This document shows, piece after piece, positions 16,869-27,500 of a stretch of 64,000 nucleotides of DNA. Source of the stretch: Paenibacillus_E sp964253085 (lineage in GTDB: Bacteria; Bacillota; Bacilli; Paenibacillales; NBRC-103111); the NCBI RefSeq assembly GCF_964253085.1, contig NZ_CAXUQH020000001.1, forward strand, positions 62,001 to 126,000. The letters are read 5' to 3'. A program made the translations under genes and the position numbers. Every line of letters begins with the position of its first letter. Within the stretch, counting starts at the first letter, position 1. The notes under the pieces are model-generated. The model saw nothing but the letters and a program-made list of their open reading frames with translations. It searched no databases and was not told the DNA's origin.

Positions 16869-19800
16869 TTGAAACGATTACAGACCAAACTAGCAAGCAT
16901 ACTGTTGATCATATCCTTGATGATTAGTTTAATGCCTGTGATGACAGCGAGTGCAGCTTCGACGCTTGTTATCAAAAATCTATACACGGAAACCGATAAT
17001 GCCGGTACATCTACGGCTCGGCCTACGGATAACAATTTGGTAACACGAATTACACAACTACCCTTTGTTTTAAATGTAGAAACAACGAATTTAACGGATT
17101 CACAGATTCCATCCATTTATTTTGAGATCACGAATATTAACTCTGGTGCCGTTGTAACAGAGAAAAATAATAAGGCTCAAATTGCTGGATCCAATCTAGT
17201 CAAATTCGATAACATTCAGTTGTCAGAAGGTTTGAATAAAGTTGTTGTATATCTAGGAGAATCGAGTGCTATTGCGTCCGCGCCAGGCTGGCTTTACTAC
17301 GCCCCGACGACGAATTTATCTAACATTACCGTTAATAATGAGCAACTTGAAGATGGTAAAATCTATCCGGTTGACCGCGGCCCGCTGAAAGCAGGCACAA
17401 CAGGTATTCAAATTAAAACCAAAGCTTCCAATGCAAGCGCAGTTCAAGCTACTCTTTCAGGGGATAGTTTGCCTAAGCTGGGGTTCAAAAGTAATGACGG
17501 TTATTTCTACTTCACGGGTGATGATAAGAATAAGTCGTCTTCTACCTGCTCTTCAGTGACAAGTTTCTGTTTGACCGCAGGGGATAATATTATTAACTTC
17601 ACAGCAAGTAATGATACGAATAAGTATCAAGTGGTTAAAAAACTATGGTACGACAATGGTCAGCCATTTGCTTTCAACGGTAAAGTATTTGAAACAGGGA
17701 CGCCTGCAACATCGAAAGATTTAATCAGCATCCCAACTTTCCAAACCAGTGCGCTTACCTTTACAGCGAATGTTAAGAGTGATTTTGATGCTACAGGTTC
17801 ATCGCTGAAATATCGTTATGTCGATGTTGCGATCAATGATGCTTCAATTGGTATCATCGATTTAGGAGGAGTTGATCTGCCACCGCCGGCTGTACCCGTT
17901 GCTGTTACCAGTGCAACGTATTACTCGGTTAGCTCCCCTCTAACACGTAGTCAGGAGTATGCTGTTAAGAATGTAACGGTTGAGATTCCTACTCTTTCCG
18001 GTCTTGCGCTTAATGAACAACGATTAACGTTTACATTCCGCGATATCTCGAACAGTCTAGTACCTGTAACGACAGAATATAAGTTCAAATATGTAGATCC
18101 AGACAAACCTTATATTGATAAGACAACACTTACTAACGGTACGGTAGAGAATGAACTAAGCTTAACGGATGAGAATTTAGTGAATGAGCTGCCAGGGCTA
18201 GTTCATATCTACACGAATGATGAGACGAAATTTATTAGAGCCAAGCTTGACGGCGTATATTATCCAGACACTACTGACATCATTGGTGCGGTCTACGGGG
18301 ATATGAAGAAGTTTGATATAACGCTGCAAGGGATTAGCGACGGTAACAAGAAGCTGAGCATCGAGCTATATGATGTAAATGATGTGAAATATAGTACAAC
18401 AGACTATAAACTAACCATCAGCAATGCACCTTACGTTATCATCAATAATATTTCGAACAGCATGTCAATTAGAAATATCAAGAATTTGACTTGCGGAACG
18501 ACAGAGGCTTGTATTTCAGGTCGTTTAGTGAATTTTTATCAAGATCCTGTAGTAGCACCAGCTACTGCGCCTGGGAATAAAGTAGAAGTATTTTTAAATG
18601 AAAGTTTGTACACACTAGACTCTCAAACAATCGATACGATATTTGCGCCCGGTACCAATGCATTTACTATGCCGTTAAACTTGTTTAATCCAACTAATCC
18701 TGCAGACGTTTCAAAGGTATTAGTCGAAGGAAAAAACACAATAAAATTCAAGATTTACGTTAATAATGTCTTCATTACTGAGCAATCCTATGACATCTAC
18801 TTGTTCTCAACGGATGCGCCGCAATTCACATTGATTAAACCAGTAGAAAATGGTGCAATAGGTGCAGGTACCCAATTTGTTGCAGGGACTGATGCAGATA
18901 CCTATACGACAACACAGCGTACCGTATCCTTTAGTGGTATATTTACGAGTCTGGATGCAAACGGAGCAGCTTCGCCGATCAAAGCAATGACACTTGTCGT
19001 GCATACGAAGGATGCCAAAGGCGATGCACTGGTGTATCAGCAAACGATTAAAGATACGATCACTGTTATCGACCAAACAGCCAATTCGAGGACAGTTACA
19101 TCCTTGGGAACAGATTTCTTCTCGGGTGTATCCAATACGCTTCCCGTACAAACGTTTACGACAAATGGATTTAAGTTATTAGATGACTCAGATGTTGTAT
19201 TTGAATTTAGAATTACGAACAATTCCAACATCACATCAACGAGATCCATAACGATTACTAGACAAAATGTCCCTTATACGGTTGTTCAACCTCTCCTGAT
19301 TAAAAATCCAAAAGGAGAACTTCAATCCAATATTAATAGTGACTTCTATAATATTATTCTTGAAGCGGAAAATGCGGACAGTGTCGTATTTGGGAAAGAT
19401 GAAGCGACGAAACGCACAGTCAATTCCGTTGATCAGTATTTGTATCAAGCGACAGGGTTAAAACCTGGTGCGAATGCGATCAAGTTCACGATTACCCGTA
19501 ATGGAGCCAAGGTGAACGGTAGTTTCATTCTTTTCAATACCAATACGAATGTGCAAGGCGCACAGACGCTGCAATTAATGAATTCCAAATTCAAGATTTT
19601 TAACGGAGGGGTTCAATTAACCTTCCCTAAAGACACTAAATTAATGAGAAATGTCCCAGACAGCAATAATAATCAATACATTTCAACGAATCGTAAAATT
19701 TTATTTGGTATAGCAGATACGGATGACGGAAGAATTGATAAGACCCTGTATCCGGTAGCGAACGGTTATTTTAAATCTAAGATAAGCGTTAAGGTTCCAG

Positions 19801-20819
19801 AAGATACGTTCCATGCAGCGAGTAATCTGTACTATATGGATGCAGGCTACATTCCTGCGCCAAGTACAACGACAACGACAGCAGACGATTTGAGTAAAGG
19901 TCTTAACGGAACTGGTTTAGATCCCTATGATGATACGACTTTAGGACGTCCTTATTTCAATCGCCTTAACGATGAGCTCGTTGTGCCTTCCCAAGAAGGA
20001 TCATTAATGTTGCAGTTCGATCCAGCTATCCGTCAGGATGCAGGTAAGTATATTACCGTATTCTTCTACGACATTTACGCCAATTACGCGAACACCACGG
20101 ATTATGGGTGGAAGAACCTTGGTGGCGTAGTAGACAACAAGAACAACACCATAACGGTGCCATTCCGCAAGTTTGGTTACTATCAAGTTATGTACATGGA
20201 CCGCAGTTTTGATGATATGACAGGTCATTCTTTTGCGAGAACGGAATTAGAAACTCTGTACTCCAAAGGGGTTATGAGAGCCAAAACAACTTTCTCCTTT
20301 GGACCGAATGATTACATTACACGTGGTGAGTTTGCTCAAATTTTAGTGAAGGTCTTTAAGCTTCCTATGAATTATAGCGGCAGCTCAACGTTCTCAGATG
20401 TTCTGAAAATCGATAATGCCATCGGCATGCTTTACGATTACAAGTACATTGAGACCGCGGCAAGAGCAGGTATTATTCGTGGTCAGGCAAGTAATAGATT
20501 CAACCCTAGCGGATCCATAACGCGCCAAGACGCCGCTGTTATGATTGCTAGAGCTGCTGAAATGAAACTGAGCACTGATCTTAAGAAATCACTTGCGACG
20601 CTGCAAAAGACATTTACGGACGCCGATAATATCGAGTCTTACTCAAGACCATCTGTTGAAGCAGTTGCTAAGGGTGGATTAATTGAGGGGATCGAGAATA
20701 CCTTGCTGGCTGGGGAAACAAAAGCAACTGTTCGTTTCGACCCAACAGAATTGTTAACCCGCGCCCAAGCCTCCATCATTTCTTATCGCGTTATGAAGCA
20801 ACAAAAGATGGTTCCGTAA
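16869..20819 (+). CDS. Large exported protein with C-terminal SLH domains
   Basis: A 1316-residue secreted protein, presumably a surface-layer-associated adhesin or structural protein. A signal peptide (KR-rich start, hydrophobic core, cleavage near AASA about residue 31) is followed by about 1080 residues of beta-rich, Thr/Asn-rich sequence that looks like repeated Ig-like domains, then three SLH repeats at the C-terminus (about 1110-1310; motifs ITRGEFAQ, ITRQDAAV, LTRAQASI). The start is TTG, set by AAGGAGG eight bases upstream. A Cys pair near residues 226 and 233 and another near 540-546 stand out in an otherwise Cys-poor protein. SLH domains are C-terminal here but N-terminal in the three proteins downstream. 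Flanked by terminators, so monocistronic. Confidence 0.85.
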   Translation: MKRLQTKLASILLIISLMISLMPVMTASAASTLVIKNLYTETDNAGTSTARPTDNNLVTRITQLPFVLNVETTNLTDSQIPSIYFEITNINSGAVVTEKNNKAQIAGSNLVKFDNIQLSEGLNKVVVYLGESSAIASAPGWLYYAPTTNLSNITVNNEQLEDGKIYPVDRGPLKAGTTGIQIKTKASNASAVQATLSGDSLPKLGFKSNDGYFYFTGDDKNKSSSTCSSVTSFCLTAGDNIINFTASNDTNKYQVVKKLWYDNGQPFAFNGKVFETGTPATSKDLISIPTFQTSALTFTANVKSDFDATGSSLKYRYVDVAINDASIGIIDLGGVDLPPPAVPVAVTSATYYSVSSPLTRSQEYAVKNVTVEIPTLSGLALNEQRLTFTFRDISNSLVPVTTEYKFKYVDPDKPYIDKTTLTNGTVENELSLTDENLVNELPGLVHIYTNDETKFIRAKLDGVYYPDTTDIIGAVYGDMKKFDITLQGISDGNKKLSIELYDVNDVKYSTTDYKLTISNAPYVIINNISNSMSIRNIKNLTCGTTEACISGRLVNFYQDPVVAPATAPGNKVEVFLNESLYTLDSQTIDTIFAPGTNAFTMPLNLFNPTNPADVSKVLVEGKNTIKFKIYVNNVFITEQSYDIYLFSTDAPQFTLIKPVENGAIGAGTQFVAGTDADTYTTTQRTVSFSGIFTSLDANGAASPIKAMTLVVHTKDAKGDALVYQQTIKDTITVIDQTANSRTVTSLGTDFFSGVSNTLPVQTFTTNGFKLLDDSDVVFEFRITNNSNITSTRSITITRQNVPYTVVQPLLIKNPKGELQSNINSDFYNIILEAENADSVVFGKDEATKRTVNSVDQYLYQATGLKPGANAIKFTITRNGAKVNGSFILFNTNTNVQGAQTLQLMNSKFKIFNGGVQLTFPKDTKLMRNVPDSNNNQYISTNRKILFGIADTDDGRIDKTLYPVANGYFKSKISVKVPEDTFHAASNLYYMDAGYIPAPSTTTTTADDLSKGLNGTGLDPYDDTTLGRPYFNRLNDELVVPSQEGSLMLQFDPAIRQDAGKYITVFFYDIYANYANTTDYGWKNLGGVVDNKNNTITVPFRKFGYYQVMYMDRSFDDMTGHSFARTELETLYSKGVMRAKTTFSFGPNDYITRGEFAQILVKVFKLPMNYSGSSTFSDVLKIDNAIGMLYDYKYIETAARAGIIRGQASNRFNPSGSITRQDAAVMIARAAEMKLSTDLKKSLATLQKTFTDADNIESYSRPSVEAVAKGGLIEGIENTLLAGETKATVRFDPTELLTRAQASIISYRVMKQQKMVP

Positions 20820-20840
20820 AGAGTAAATGAACTTAAGTCA

Positions 20841-20882
20841 AACAGCCCCGTCACCTAATAAGTGATGGGGTTGTTTGTTTTT
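20841..20882 (+). terminator. Rho-independent terminator of the large SLH gene
   Basis: A 14-base stem (20841-20854 with 20862-20875, two wobbles) around a seven-base loop, then T-rich sequence. Confidence 0.92.
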
Positions 20883-20916
20883 TGATGCGATTATAGAATG
20901 TCTCAAGAGTTCCATA

Positions 20917-21110
20917 TGGAAAATACTTAGCAATGAAATGTAGTATAGAGTGTCGTATACTAAGTTTGTAGACGAGATGATACACGAAAAGCTACACAGG
21001 AATCTATCAATTGGATATGTTGAAGCAGATTCAGAGATTTAATTGTCGCCCCGTTGGTTATAAGTTTTTATAACAAAAAAACTTTAAAATATTAGGAGGA
21101 AACACCCTTT
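20917..21110 (+). promoter_or_regulatory. Long leader of S-layer gene copy 1
   Basis: About 190 bases shared with copy 2. The upstream half (to about 21000) and the last 65 bases before the ATG are nearly identical between copies, while a stretch in between (about 21000-21040) has diverged. The proximal part holds GTCGCCCC, a GTTATA / TATAAC hairpin and the ribosome site AGGAGG. Several TATA-like -10 words occur near 20945-20962, but none has a convincing -35, so the start site is not assigned. Confidence 0.55.
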
Positions 21111-24100
21111 ATGAAGAAAACTCTATCCGTAGTTCTTACGTCCGCAATGGCTCTTTCCATGTTCTCATCCGTTGCATTTGGTAAAACATCTGCAGACTTC
21201 ACGGATTTGAAAGACCTTGACGCAGCAACAAAAGCAAAGTTCGACGCGATGATTTCCGCTGAAATCTTTGATGGCGTAAGCGACACAACATTTGGTTTGA
21301 AAGAAGAAATGAACCGCGCACAATTCGCTAAAGTAGCAGCTTTGATCATGGGCCTTGAAGTAAATAAAGATCTTAAAACATCAAGCTTTACTGACGTTAG
21401 TGTAACCGACGCAGCGAATGGTTATGCACTTCCTTACATCGAAGCTTTGAAAACTGCTAACGTAACTGATGGATATGCAGAAGGTCAATACAACCCAGCT
21501 GGTAAAGTAACGAAAGAACAACTAGCTACTTTCTTGGTTCGTGTACTTGGTAAAGACGCAGAAGCAAAAGCTTTGACTGGTACAGATAAAACAGTTTCTG
21601 GTTGGGCACAAGGTTATGTGGCTGAAGCACTTGCATTGAAAGTTCTTTCCAACAATGCAGACGGCACGTTCGGTGGTATCACGAATGCAACTCGTGATCT
21701 TCTTGTAACTGGTGCATATGAAGCAAAACAACAATACGTACCGGCTGGTAAAGTTTCCGTAACAGAAGCAAAAGCAACGGGTGTGTATAAAGCAACAGTA
21801 ACGTTTAACAAGCCAGTTGATACAACAAAAGCAGTAGTATCTTTAACAAAAGGCACACTTGCTGTTTCTGCAACAACAACATGGTCTGAAGATAAAAAAG
21901 TAGCAACACTAGCAACAGACACAAAAATTGGTGAAGGTGAATATACAGCAACTGTTTCTGGTCTTGACGCAGCGACTGTTGAGAAAACTACAGCAACGTT
22001 TACTGCTAAAGAAGAGCAAGTAAGCAAAATTGATTTTGTAAATGCAGGGGATACTGTAGCTTACAGCACAAATGCAGTGATTAAACTGAAAGCTGAAAAC
22101 CAATATGGCGAAGCGGTTTCCATGGGTACTTCAAGCTTTACAGCACTTGTATCTGGTCAAGCTCCAGCAAGCTTCAAAAAAGATGCAGCAGGCAACTTGG
22201 TTATTACTGCTGATGTGACGGGGACAGGTATTTCCCAGGGCAATGGAATTGTTCCTGTGACAGTTTACTTGAACAATAGCAATGTAACAGTTTCCAAAAA
22301 CTTTAAAGTAGGTACAGTGCCAATTTTGAGCAAAATTGAAACAGGTACAGTAACATACTCTAACAATGGAACAAAATTAGTTGCAGCAGATGAAACAGCT
22401 TCCATTGCTGTAAATTTATTTGACCAATACGGCAATCCAATCACTAAAGCTCAATTCGTTTCAGGTGAAATTGCTGCAAGTAATGTTAATCCTGTCATAA
22501 CGCCTTACGAGCAAAATCTTGAAGTTGTCAAAGCAACTACAACTTTCGCAACAGGTGACTTATTTGATGAGAACGACAATGCTCGTGTACTAGTAAAATT
22601 AAAAGCTAAAGTGGATAAAACTGCAGATTATACAGTTAATATCTATGGTGGTTCTTCATCCGCGACAGCTACAGTGAGCGTAAGTGCAGCTAACTTGCCT
22701 GCAAAAGTAGAGTTTGATACTACATCTGTAACACTAGCGGCAAATGACGCAAGCGTATATGTGCCATTGAACGTAACTGATGCGAATGGAAACAAATTAA
22801 GCGCGCAAGAAATCGTAGATAACAAAGATCGCATGAATTTCAGTGTTACAAATGGTACATGGTCGATTCAGCCTACAGGCACCAATAAAGGAAAACTGAA
22901 GTTAAGCTTTACTACAGACAATGTAGTTGGAACTAAAGTGTACGTAACAGGTCAAATTAACCAATCACAATCCAATACATTTGTACAAACGAGCATTCCC
23001 GTACAAGATGCACGCATCGCTGAGCGTATTACGGTTTCAACAGAGCCAGCTGCAAAAGCAATCCTGGGCGCATCTGATGATGTTGAATTCCAATTGAAAG
23101 ACCAATATGGTAAAGACATTGCAGATATCGATTCCAATATTGCAAATGCAAATGGTCAAACGTCTAACTACCGTATCAAAGTTGAAGTAACAACTGAAGG
23201 TACTGGTACTGCTGCAGCACCAAAAACTGCACATGCACCAACTGTAGTAACAGGAGCGCCAGCAAATGTTACAACATACTACTATGACAACACGCAATTT
23301 GATGATTTCAGCAATGGATTTGACTTAACATCCACTTCAGGTAGTGAGGGTAAAGTAACGGTTAAAGCAGTTATTGAAAAAGCGTCAAATGGAACTAGCA
23401 ACTACTCTGACTACTCTTCAGCGGTAACGCGTACGTTTGAGGCAGTTAAATCCGATACAGCATTAACGTACTCCATCGACACAGTGGGAACATTGTTCGC
23501 AGCTCAGGATAAATTAACAGCAGGTTTTACATCAGGAGAAGCGTTAACAGCGGGTAACAGCCAATTTGATAAAAAATTGACTGTAATTGCAAAAGACGCA
23601 GCAGGTAACAAAGTTATTCTTCCTTCGAACTATGTACGTGGTATTTCAAGCTCTGACCCTTCTGTAATTGCAGTAAATGGAGATGGAACAGATGCATATG
23701 TACTTGGTAATAAAGCAGGAACAGCTAAAGTATCTGCAGTCGTGTACACGAACAAAGGTGAGACTATTAACTTGACACAAGAAGTTACTGTAAAAGCAGA
23801 TACAATTGCAGTAGATAAACTTGTGGCTGGGGCAACAAGTGCAACATACGCGGGTCTAGGTTATGCATACACCTACTTCACAGATGGTGATGATACACTG
23901 AAAGTAACAGACCAATACGGCATTGAGTACGAAAATGCTAACATTGCAAAATATGATGCAGTTCTAGGTTTGCGTTATACAGTATCTGTAGTAAGTGGAA
24001 CTGGTAACGTTGAATTAGATGCAAAAACGGGTCAAATTACTGCGGTTGGTAATGATGTACAAGAGTTCTTGATTACAGCAATTGCACCAAATGGTAAATC

Positions 24101-24128
24101 CGTTCAAGTGTTAGTTGCTAGACCGTAA
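21111..24128 (+). CDS. S-layer protein, copy 1 (N-terminal SLH, Ig-like domains)
   Basis: A 1005-residue exported protein, the likely paracrystalline surface-layer subunit or its close relative. Signal peptide residues 1 to about 24 (cleavage near VAFG), then three SLH repeats (about 28-85, 95-150, 165-210; motifs MNRAQF, VTKEQLAT, ATRDLLV) that should bind the pyruvylated wall polymer made with CsaB, then about 790 residues of Ig-like/Big-type beta domains with recurring DQYG words. No cysteine is seen. Codons end strongly in A or T and Lys, Thr, Ala, Val dominate, typical of very abundant S-layer proteins. AGGAGG lies eleven bases before the ATG. A terminator follows, so it is its own unit. 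Confidence 0.9.
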   Translation: MKKTLSVVLTSAMALSMFSSVAFGKTSADFTDLKDLDAATKAKFDAMISAEIFDGVSDTTFGLKEEMNRAQFAKVAALIMGLEVNKDLKTSSFTDVSVTDAANGYALPYIEALKTANVTDGYAEGQYNPAGKVTKEQLATFLVRVLGKDAEAKALTGTDKTVSGWAQGYVAEALALKVLSNNADGTFGGITNATRDLLVTGAYEAKQQYVPAGKVSVTEAKATGVYKATVTFNKPVDTTKAVVSLTKGTLAVSATTTWSEDKKVATLATDTKIGEGEYTATVSGLDAATVEKTTATFTAKEEQVSKIDFVNAGDTVAYSTNAVIKLKAENQYGEAVSMGTSSFTALVSGQAPASFKKDAAGNLVITADVTGTGISQGNGIVPVTVYLNNSNVTVSKNFKVGTVPILSKIETGTVTYSNNGTKLVAADETASIAVNLFDQYGNPITKAQFVSGEIAASNVNPVITPYEQNLEVVKATTTFATGDLFDENDNARVLVKLKAKVDKTADYTVNIYGGSSSATATVSVSAANLPAKVEFDTTSVTLAANDASVYVPLNVTDANGNKLSAQEIVDNKDRMNFSVTNGTWSIQPTGTNKGKLKLSFTTDNVVGTKVYVTGQINQSQSNTFVQTSIPVQDARIAERITVSTEPAAKAILGASDDVEFQLKDQYGKDIADIDSNIANANGQTSNYRIKVEVTTEGTGTAAAPKTAHAPTVVTGAPANVTTYYYDNTQFDDFSNGFDLTSTSGSEGKVTVKAVIEKASNGTSNYSDYSSAVTRTFEAVKSDTALTYSIDTVGTLFAAQDKLTAGFTSGEALTAGNSQFDKKLTVIAKDAAGNKVILPSNYVRGISSSDPSVIAVNGDGTDAYVLGNKAGTAKVSAVVYTNKGETINLTQEVTVKADTIAVDKLVAGATSATYAGLGYAYTYFTDGDDTLKVTDQYGIEYENANIAKYDAVLGLRYTVSVVSGTGNVELDAKTGQITAVGNDVQEFLITAIAPNGKSVQVLVARP

Positions 24129-24144
24129 TCGATAAGAAAAATTT

Positions 24145-24174
24145 AAAAAAGGACCCTTCGGGGTCTTTTTTTTG
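24145..24174 (+). terminator. Rho-independent terminator of S-layer gene copy 1
   Basis: GGACCC / GGGGTC hairpin closing on TTC, preceded by an A-run and followed by eight or more T; could act in both directions. From here to about 24327 the sequence is AT-rich with no gene that I can support. Confidence 0.88.
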
Positions 24175-24327
24175 TTGGACTACAACAAATTATTAATATG
24201 CTTTCAGATATTTTTAAGCAAACTTTTAGCAAGCATTAAGTTTCTTTTCTCATTTTCTTTACAAGTTGGCTTTAAAGTTAACTTGTAACCAAGTTGCTAA
24301 GTAGAGAGTAATGATAGAAAACACAGT

Positions 24328-24520
24328 TGGAAAATACTTAGCAATGAAATGTAGTATAGAGTGTCGTATACTAAGTTTGTAGGCGAGATGATATACGAAA
24401 AGCTACACAGTAGTCTATCAAGTAGATTGATTAAAGTAGATTCAAGGATTCAAAAGTCGCCCCGTTGGTTATAAGTTTTTATAACAAAAAACTTTCAAAT
24501 ATTAGGAGGAAACAACCTTT
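24328..24520 (+). promoter_or_regulatory. Long leader of S-layer gene copy 2
   Basis: Duplicate of the leader of copy 1, with the same GTCGCCCC word (24456-24463), hairpin GTTATA / TATAAC and AGGAGG. Retention of both ends with drift in the middle suggests that promoter and ribosome-proximal parts are under selection. Confidence 0.55.
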
Positions 24521-27500
24521 ATGAAGAAAACTTTATCCGTAGTTCTTACGTCCGCAATGGCTCTTTCCATGTTCTCATCCGTTGCATTTGGTAAAACATC
24601 TGCAGACTTCACGGATTTGAAAGACCTTGACGCAGCAACAAAAGCAAAGTTCGACGCGATGATTTCCGCTGAAATCTTTGATGGCGTAAGCGACACAACA
24701 TTTGGTTTGAAAGAAGAAATGAACCGCGCACAATTCGCTAAAGTAGCAGCTTTGATCATGGGCCTTGAAGTAAATAAAGATCTTAAAACATCAAGCTTTA
24801 CTGACGTTAGTGTAACCGACGCAGCGAATGGTTATGCACTTCCTTACATCGAAGCTTTGAAAACTGCTAACGTAACTGATGGATATGCAGAAGGTCAATA
24901 CAACCCAGCTGGTAAAGTAACGAAAGAACAACTAGCTACTTTCTTGGTTCGTGTACTTGGTAAAGACGCAGAAGCAAAAGCTTTGACTGGTACAGATAAA
25001 ACAGTTTCTGGTTGGGCACAAGGTTATGTGGCTGAAGCACTTGCATTGAAAGTTCTTTCCAACAATGCAGACGGCACCTTCGGTGGTATCACGAATGCAA
25101 CTCGTGATCTTCTTGTAACTGGCGCATATGAAGCTAAACAACAATACGTACCAGCTGGTAAAGTTTCCGTAACAGAAGCAAAAGCAACGGGTGTGTATAA
25201 AGCAACAGTAACATTTAACAAACCAGTTGATACAACAAAAGCAGTAGTATCTTTAACAAAAGGCACGCTTGCTGTTTCTGCAACAACAACATGGTCTGAA
25301 GATAAAAAAGTAGCAACACTAGCAACAGACACAAAAATTGGTGAAGGTGAATATACAGCAACTATTTCTGGTCTTGACGCAGCGACTGTAGAGAAAACTA
25401 CAGCAACGTTTACTGCTAAAGAAGAGCAAGTAAGCAAAATTGATTTTGTAAATGCAGGGGATACTGTAGCTTACAGCACAAATGCAGTGATTAAATTGAA
25501 AGCTGAAAACCAATATGGCGAAGCAGTTTCCATGGGTACTTCAAGCTTTACAGCACTTGTATCTGGTCAAGCTCCAGCAAGCTTCAAAAAAGATGCTGAC
25601 GGCAACTTGGTAATCACAGCTAATGTTTCAGGTACTGCTGGTGTGACTCAAGGAAATGGAATTGTCCCTGTAACTGTTTACTTGAATAATAGCAATATAA
25701 CAGTTTCCAAAAACTTTAAAGTAGGTACAGTGCCAATTTTGAGCAAAATTGAAACAGGCACAGTAACATACTCCAATAATGGAACGAAATTGGTTGCAGC
25801 AGATGAGACAGCTTCTATTCCTGTGAATTTATTTGACCAATATGGTAATCCAATTACTAAAGGTCAATTCGTTTCAGGTGAAATCGCAGCAAGTAATGTT
25901 AATCCTGTTATTACGCCATACGAACAAAACCTTGAAGTAGTCAAAGCGACTTCATCTTTTGCAACAAGCGATTTATTTGATGAGAACGACAACGCTCTTA
26001 TTCAAGTGAAATTGAAAGCTAAAGTAGATAAAACAGCAGATTATACAGTAAATATCTATGGTGGTTCTTCATCCGCAACAGCAACAGTAAGCGTAAGTGC
26101 AGCTAACTTGCCTGCAAAAGTAGAATTTGACACTTCCGCTGTCACGCTAGCGTCGAATGATGCGAGTGTATATGTACCATTAAACGTAACTGACGCTAAT
26201 GGAAACAAACTAAGCGCGCAAGACATCGTAGACAATAAAGATCGTATGAACTTCAGTGTTACAAATGGCACATGGTCAATTCAACCTACAGGTACGGACA
26301 AAGGTAAACTCAAGTTGAGCTTTACAACGGACAATGTAGTTGGAACGAAAGTGTACGTAACAGGTCAAATTAACCAATCGCAATCCAACACATTTGTACA
26401 AACGAGCATTCCGGTACAAGATGCACGTATCGCTGAGCGTATTACAGTTTCCACAGAGCCAGCAGCAAAAGCAATCCTGGGTGCATCTGATGATGTTGAA
26501 TTCCAATTGAAAGATCAATATGGTAAAGATATTGCAGATATCGATTCCAATATCGCAAATGCAAATGGCCAAACATCTAACTACCGTATTAAAGTTGAAG
26601 TGACAACTGAAGGCACTGGTACTGCTGCAGCACCAAAAACTGCGCATGCGCCAACTGTAGTAACAGGAGCGCCAGCAAATGTAACGACGTACTACTACGA
26701 CAACACACAGTTTGATGACTTCAGCAATGGATTTAATCTAACTTCTACTTCAGGTAGTGAAGGCAAAGTAACCGTTAAAGCTGTTATTGAAAAAGCGGCC
26801 AATGGAACTAGCAACTACTCTGACTACTCTTCAGTAGTAACACGCACATTTGAGGCGGTTAAATCCGATACAGCATTAACGTACTCCATTAACACAGTGG
26901 GTACATTATTCGCGGCTCAAGATAAATTGACAGCAGGCTTTACATCAGGCGAAGCGTTAACAGCGGGTAACAGTCAATTTGATAAAAAAATAACAGTGAT
27001 CGCCAAAGATTCAGCAGGTAACAAAGTTATTCTTCCTTCCAACTATGTACGTGGAATTTCAAGCTCTGACCCATCCGTAATTGCAGTAGATGTAGATGGA
27101 ACAGATGCTTATGTGCTTGGTAACAAAGCAGGAACAGCTACCGTGTCAGCAGTCGTATACACAAACAAAGGTGAGACTATTAACCTGACACAAGAAGTGA
27201 CTGTAAAAGCAGATACAATTGCTGTTGACAAGCTTGTAGCTGGTGCAACAAGCGCAAGTTACACAGGTCTAGGTTATGCATACACGTACTTCACAGATGG
27301 TGATGATACACTGAAAGTAACAGACCAATACGGTATTGAGTACGAAAATGAGAACATTGCAAAATATGATGCAGTATTAGGTTTGCGTTATACAGTATCT
27401 GTAGTAAGTGGAACTGGTAATGTTGATCTAGACGCAAAAACAGGTCAAATTACTGCAGTTGGTAATGACGTGCAAGAGTTCTTGATTACAGCAATTGCGC

